A stretch of DNA of 64,000 nucleotides. Origin: Bacteroidales bacterium (GTDB lineage Bacteria; Bacteroidota; Bacteroidia; Bacteroidales; P3). The stretch covers positions 62,001-126,000 of the forward strand of contig JAGBJI010000005.1 in assembly GCA_017934545.1 (NCBI GenBank). The letters are read 5' to 3'. The number at the start of each line of letters is the position of its first letter. Position 1 is the stretch's first letter. A model generated the notes under the pieces. The model was given only the letters and a program-made list of their open reading frames with translations. It did no database searches and had not been told where the DNA came from. Position numbers and translations under genes: made by a program. Positions 60,304 through 64,000 of the stretch are shown piece after piece.

Positions 60304-61455
60304 TTAAATTTCTTTTATATAAGCCCGTCTTCTTATCGCTATTTTGCTGTCGTATTTCGTCCAAATGTTAGCTGCCTGATTGGTTTCCAACTGTGGATTG
60401 GCTATTGCTGTCTTACTTCCGAGCCGTATGTAGTTTTCATTCATTTTTGCGTAATATATTGAGTGGATTCCTTTGTTTTGCCATTGCGGGTCAACGCCGT
60501 TAAGGTACAAATCAATACATTCATAGTTTTTTAAGGCCTTAAGCAAATGCACCCAGCCGAAAGGCAACAGTTTTCCCTTTGATTTTTGCAGTGCTTTGGA
60601 CAACGTAGGCATGGATATTCCGAAGGCTACAACATCATCATGCTCATCTACAACCAAACAAATCAAATCTTTGTTCAAAAACGGCAGATATTGTTTCACG
60701 TAATAGTCTATCATTCCGTCGGTCAACGGCACATAACCGTACAAACCCTCAAAGGCTTTGTTAAGAGCAACGAATATTTTTCTGCCGTAACGCTTTGCCA
60801 TCTCGTTTTTGGACAGTCCTTCCACTATTTTAAGGTTGTATTTGTCCTTAATCCGATTGTTTATCCGGCTCATCTTTTCGGGTACGGGTTGCGATGCAGG
60901 TATTTCGTACTGAACCCAATCAACTTCTTTGACAAATCCAAGTTTCTCCATTATAACCGGATAATACGCCGGGTTGTACAGAGAAGCCATCGGACACAAT
61001 GTATCAAATCCTTCCACCATCATACCCTCTTTATCCATATCCGTAAAACCCATCGGTCCCACTATTCTGTTCAACCCGCGGCTTCTGCCCCACTCAATGA
61101 CAGCATCCAACAATGCCTTGGCAACAGCCGAATCGTCAACGGTATCGAACCATCCGAACCGAATATACTTCCGTTTCCATATTTCATTGGCTTTATTATT
61201 AATAATTCCCGCTATTCTTCCCGCAAGTTCGCCGTTTTTATATGCCAAAAATATCTTGTACTCGCACCATTCCAATGCCGGATTGATTTTTTTGTTAAAC
61301 GTGTTTCTCTCATCCGTATAAAGAGGCGGCACAAACATTTTGTCGTGTTTGAAAAGCTTAAACGGAAAATCCAAAAAGTCGTTAAACTCTTTGGATGAAG
61401 TACATCTGTACTTGCCTTTGTTGTAAGGAATTTCCTTTATAATAATATCGCTCAT
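60304..61455 (-). CDS. GNAT-like acyltransferase, candidate bacterial ceramide synthase (bCerS)
   Basis: A 383-residue protein of the two-GNAT-fold type. Regions RCTSSKEFNDFLDFPFKLFKHD and RIVGPMGFTDMDKEGMMVEG are characteristic of this Bacteroidota family. Its place between serine palmitoyltransferase and an SDR reductase matches the spt-bCerS-cerR order of bacterial sphingolipid genes; bacterial ceramide synthases are GNAT-related acyltransferases acting on the 3-ketosphinganine made by SPT. Assignment to bCerS is by context and fold, not by direct match. Confidence 0.78.
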   Translation of the reverse strand: MSDIIIKEIPYNKGKYRCTSSKEFNDFLDFPFKLFKHDKMFVPPLYTDERNTFNKKINPALEWCEYKIFLAYKNGELAGRIAGIINNKANEIWKRKYIRFGWFDTVDDSAVAKALLDAVIEWGRSRGLNRIVGPMGFTDMDKEGMMVEGFDTLCPMASLYNPAYYPVIMEKLGFVKEVDWVQYEIPASQPVPEKMSRINNRIKDKYNLKIVEGLSKNEMAKRYGRKIFVALNKAFEGLYGYVPLTDGMIDYYVKQYLPFLNKDLICLVVDEHDDVVAFGISMPTLSKALQKSKGKLLPFGWVHLLKALKNYECIDLYLNGVDPQWQNKGIHSIYYAKMNENYIRLGSKTAIANPQLETNQAANIWTKYDSKIAIRRRAYIKEI

Positions 61456-61497
61456 ATCTTATTGGAGTAATGGCAGAAATAAAACGGCGTTTTACTT

Positions 61498-62694
61498 TTA
61501 CCGTATTATATCATATTTTCTGAATATCTTAACTATCACGTCTACGGCGTGGTCTATCTGTTGTTTGGTGTGGGTTGCCATCAGTGCAAACCGTATCAAA
61601 GTGTCTTCAGGTGCGCATGCAGGCGGAATAACGGGCGAAACGAATATGCCTTCGTCCAACAAATCCCTTGTAACCGTAAATGTCTTCCGCATATCATGGA
61701 TATACAGCGGAATAATCGGCGTCTGCGTCGGTCCTATCTCAAAACCGAAATCCCTGAAAAGCTTAAGTGAGTAGTTTGTCATGTCCCAAAGATTTTGCAA
61801 ACGTTCAGGTTCCTGCTGCATAACGTCCAGTGCGGCAAGTACGCTCGCCGTTGCGGCAGGCGAAATGCTTGCCGAGAATATGTAAGGGCGTGAATGATGC
61901 CGCAGATAGTCCATTACCGTTGCGTCGGCAGCCACAAATCCTCCTATAGTTGCCAATGACTTGGAAAAAGTACCTATAATAATGTCTACTTTGTCAGTTA
62001 CACCGAAATGATTGCACACTCCCCTGCCCTGATTTCCCAAAACACCCAATGAATGGGCTTCGTCTACGTAAATACTTCCGTTATATTTTTCCGCCAATTC
62101 AACTATTTGTGTCAAAGGAGCTATATCCCCTTCCATGGAAAACACACCGTCAACGACTATCAACTTGATTGAATCGTAAGGCAACTTCATTAAAACTTCT
62201 TCCAATGACTCCATGTCATTGTGTTTGAACTTCAACTGAGTTGCAAATGACAATCTGCGTCCGTCAACAATAGATGCATGGTCCCTTTCGTCGCATATAA
62301 TATAATCTCCTCTGCCTACAACACAACTCAATGCTCCCAAATTAGACTGAAATCCGGTAGAATAAACTATTGCCTGCTCTTTTCCCACAAATTTAGCCAG
62401 CTTTTCTTCCAACTCAACGTGAATATCCATGTATCCGTTCAGAAACGGACTGCCGGCACAACCTGTTCCGTACTTTTTAATAGCCTCCATACCGGCTTGT
62501 TTTACTTTCGGATGATTGGTAAGGCCTAAATATGAGTTGGAGCCGAACATCAATACTTTTTTTCCGTTTATTGTTACTTCCGCATCTTGGTCCGATGATA
62601 TCGGGCGGAAATAAGGATAAACTCCCAAAGCCTTGGTTTGACGCTCTTCTTCCAACAAAGGAGCCTTACCCAATTTTGCACCTAATTGTTTCAT
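61498..62694 (-). CDS. spt: Serine palmitoyltransferase
   Basis: First committed enzyme of sphingolipid synthesis, condensing serine with acyl-CoA. The 398-residue alpha-oxoamine synthase has the PLP Lys245 in GTFSKSLATIGGF, His139 in DERDHASIVDG, and DEAHSLG (Asp211). The AONS family also includes KBL and BioF, but the N-terminal YPYFRPISSDQDAEV and the neighbours point to SPT, as in other Bacteroidales that make sphingolipids. It is 42 bases upstream of the GNAT-like gene and 24 after deoC. Confidence 0.92.
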   Translation of the reverse strand: MKQLGAKLGKAPLLEEERQTKALGVYPYFRPISSDQDAEVTINGKKVLMFGSNSYLGLTNHPKVKQAGMEAIKKYGTGCAGSPFLNGYMDIHVELEEKLAKFVGKEQAIVYSTGFQSNLGALSCVVGRGDYIICDERDHASIVDGRRLSFATQLKFKHNDMESLEEVLMKLPYDSIKLIVVDGVFSMEGDIAPLTQIVELAEKYNGSIYVDEAHSLGVLGNQGRGVCNHFGVTDKVDIIIGTFSKSLATIGGFVAADATVMDYLRHHSRPYIFSASISPAATASVLAALDVMQQEPERLQNLWDMTNYSLKLFRDFGFEIGPTQTPIIPLYIHDMRKTFTVTRDLLDEGIFVSPVIPPACAPEDTLIRFALMATHTKQQIDHAVDVIVKIFRKYDIIR

Positions 62695-62718
62695 TGTAAA
62701 ATTATTTTAATTTACTGT

Positions 62719-63597
62719 TTATATATTTTTCTTTATTTGCTCAATTAAACTGCTGCAACCTATGCGGAAAGTATCTTTGGTTATGTATTTTTCCCCGAAA
62801 AAACACTTCATCAACGCATAATACTGCAACGCCTGAAGGCTGTTTCTTATGCCTCCCGCCGCCTTAAAGCCTATGGTGCGGTTGTTTTCTTTTTCCTCAA
62901 AATCCCTTATAGCAATCATCATCACTGCAGACGTATAAATGTCGGCTCCTTTGTCGGTTTTTCCCGTCGAAGTCTTAATAAAATCCGCTCCGCACTGCAT
63001 TGCAAGCATTGAAGCGTTGTAAACATTCCGATAAGTTTGCAATTGCGATGTTTCCAATATGACTTTCATCTTAACATTACGGCCTTTACTGATTGCTTTT
63101 CTCATCTGTTTGAGTTCATTTTTCGCTTGAACAATGTTTTCAAGGAAAAGACCGCGGTTGATAGGCACGTCTATTTCATCTGCACCGTTATCAACGGCAA
63201 ACTCTATATCGCTCAACCTGCTTTGAAGCGAACAATGGGCGGAAGGAAATCCGCCTGACACTGCAACTTTGTATATATTTTGGTTTGAAATTTCAGAACT
63301 GTTCAACACCCAAAGCAAATCCGAATAAACGCATATGCCCGCAACCGTGAACTGTTTGCCGTCAATAAAGTATTTGCTTTGCTCTATAATTTTTTCAACC
63401 GAGGCTTTGTTGTCGCAATCGTTCAAAGTAGTAATGTCAAGCAAGCCTAATATCTCTTTCAAAGCCTCTTTTTGATTAATCCGTAATAATTCTTCAGCCA
63501 ACAAACAGTCAATTTGTCTTTCAAAATCACTGCCGTTTTGAAACGCATCTAATTTTAATTTATCTTTTTCCGTACTACTTATCATTAAATTGAGCAA
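62719..63597 (-). CDS. deoC: Deoxyribose-phosphate aldolase
   Basis: Cleaves 2-deoxyribose-5-phosphate to glyceraldehyde-3-phosphate and acetaldehyde. The 292-residue TIM barrel has the Schiff-base Lys in FIKTSTGKTDKGA and the second Lys in GFKAAGGIRN. It overlaps the upstream LutB-like gene by 23 bases; Met1 (63597) or Met5 (63585) may be the start. Length is on the long side, with about 45 extra N-terminal residues. Confidence 0.94.
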   Translation of the reverse strand: MLNLMISSTEKDKLKLDAFQNGSDFERQIDCLLAEELLRINQKEALKEILGLLDITTLNDCDNKASVEKIIEQSKYFIDGKQFTVAGICVYSDLLWVLNSSEISNQNIYKVAVSGGFPSAHCSLQSRLSDIEFAVDNGADEIDVPINRGLFLENIVQAKNELKQMRKAISKGRNVKMKVILETSQLQTYRNVYNASMLAMQCGADFIKTSTGKTDKGADIYTSAVMMIAIRDFEEKENNRTIGFKAAGGIRNSLQALQYYALMKCFFGEKYITKDTFRIGCSSLIEQIKKNI

Positions 63598-64000
63598 TAA
63601 ATTGTTGGTTAAACGTAGATTTTGAGAATGAATATTCGTTTACCGCCTGTGAATTGGTAAAATATTTCAGCCTTAACACTTTCATCCATCTTTTTTTGTT
63701 TAAAGATTTGCGTGAAACCAACATCTTGCCTACGCTGTTGGCAAAACGCACGTCTTTAATATCCATCATACGGTTTTCAAAAAAGTAGTTTCTGTTTGCA
63801 AGTATAAGCTCGGAAACCGGAATCTTCACAGGACAGACGGACGAACAATTTCCGCAAGAGGTACACGTGAAACACAGGTGTTTGTAGTTCTCTATATTCT
63901 CTATAAACGGCAATATAACATTGGCAATAGGACCCGTGAAAACATTGTCGTAAGGTTTATCCCCTATTATCTTGTAAACGGGGCAAACTCTTTTGCAGGC
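63575..64000 (-). CDS. LutB-like Fe-S oxidoreductase, C-terminal part (cut by window edge)
   Basis: The frame enters from the right edge and covers 141 residues. Two ferredoxin motifs are visible: CKRVCPVYK at the edge and CTSCGNCSSVCPVKIP further on, in the arrangement of LutB/YkgF, a subunit of L-lactate oxidation complexes. The GPIANVILPFIENIENYK segment between them also fits. The N-terminal LUD domain must lie beyond 64000. The tail overlaps deoC by 23 bases. Confidence 0.88.
   Translation of the reverse strand, partial: ACKRVCPVYKIIGDKPYDNVFTGPIANVILPFIENIENYKHLCFTCTSCGNCSSVCPVKIPVSELILANRNYFFENRMMDIKDVRFANSVGKMLVSRKSLNKKRWMKVLRLKYFTNSQAVNEYSFSKSTFNQQFIAQFNDK

Noticed and set aside
61498-62694. 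Glycine C-acetyltransferase (Kbl) or BioF
   Set aside because: No threonine dehydrogenase or bio genes nearby; the GNAT-like and SDR neighbours and the N-terminus fit SPT.

Overview
The window reads as a chromosomal segment of an uncultured-type Bacteroidales (Bacteroidota). The signs are a 729-residue type III glutamine synthetase, a Por/T9SS sorting tail, a serine palmitoyltransferase sphingolipid operon, GH29 fucosidase, PPi-type phosphofructokinase, FtsK-LolA linkage, few Shine-Dalgarno sequences, and recurrent -7 boxes matching TAnnTTTGC ahead of many starts. I cannot name a genus.

Layout. 1-9.2 kb: an incomplete C-terminus, a sigma54-type activator, aroA, then on the minus strand a PHP phosphatase, a U32 peptidase-family protein, PPi-PFK, a DUF3109 protein and a CapD/WbpM-like epimerase. 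9.3-11 kb: secreted alpha-L-fucosidase. 11.3-20.9 kb: the most unusual locus, a compact plus-strand operon joining a TerY-C zinc protein (interrupted by a run of 11 G), a Ser/Thr kinase, a vWA protein and a PP2C phosphatase (the TerY-P triad) to a full His-Xaa-Ser system (HxsA, HxsD and the two radical SAM enzymes HxsB and HxsC), plus a membrane TPR-like protein and one unrecognised protein. 20.9-28.2 kb: endonuclease, RNase III, FabF, ACP, PurN, guanine deaminase, RF2 with its programmed frameshift, and a flippase. 28.4-33 kb: YdiJ-like dehydrogenase, Dtd, RluB. 33.3-40.6 kb: CusA-CusC-CusB metal efflux, an HMA protein and a NimA-like protein. 40.7-48.3 kb: GlnN, a secreted protein, FtsK, LolA, RsgA and tRNA-fMet. 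48.5-54.1 kb: a T9SS cargo protein, SppA and two HEPN/MNT modules. 54.1-64 kb: RlmL, a thioesterase, a heptose-nucleotide/glycosyltransferase set, a three-gene sphingolipid operon, DeoC and a partial LutB-like protein.

Across the intergenic spaces lies a dispersed family of 'brick-built' elements. At least ten arrays occur in 64 kb. Each is made of 21-22 bp units with a short core between an A-tract and a T-tract (or another palindrome), usually three or four inner units, bounded by GC-richer arms beginning TTTTTGCC. The core word tends to be shared within an element but differs between elements (CCCCC, CATATG, TAGG, CCCAC, GTGACAC, TGGTAA-TTACCA). They occur between divergent, convergent and co-directional genes, and one supplies the last codons of hxsC. 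This family, the poly-G switch and the TerY-P/HXS fusion locus are the observations I would follow first.
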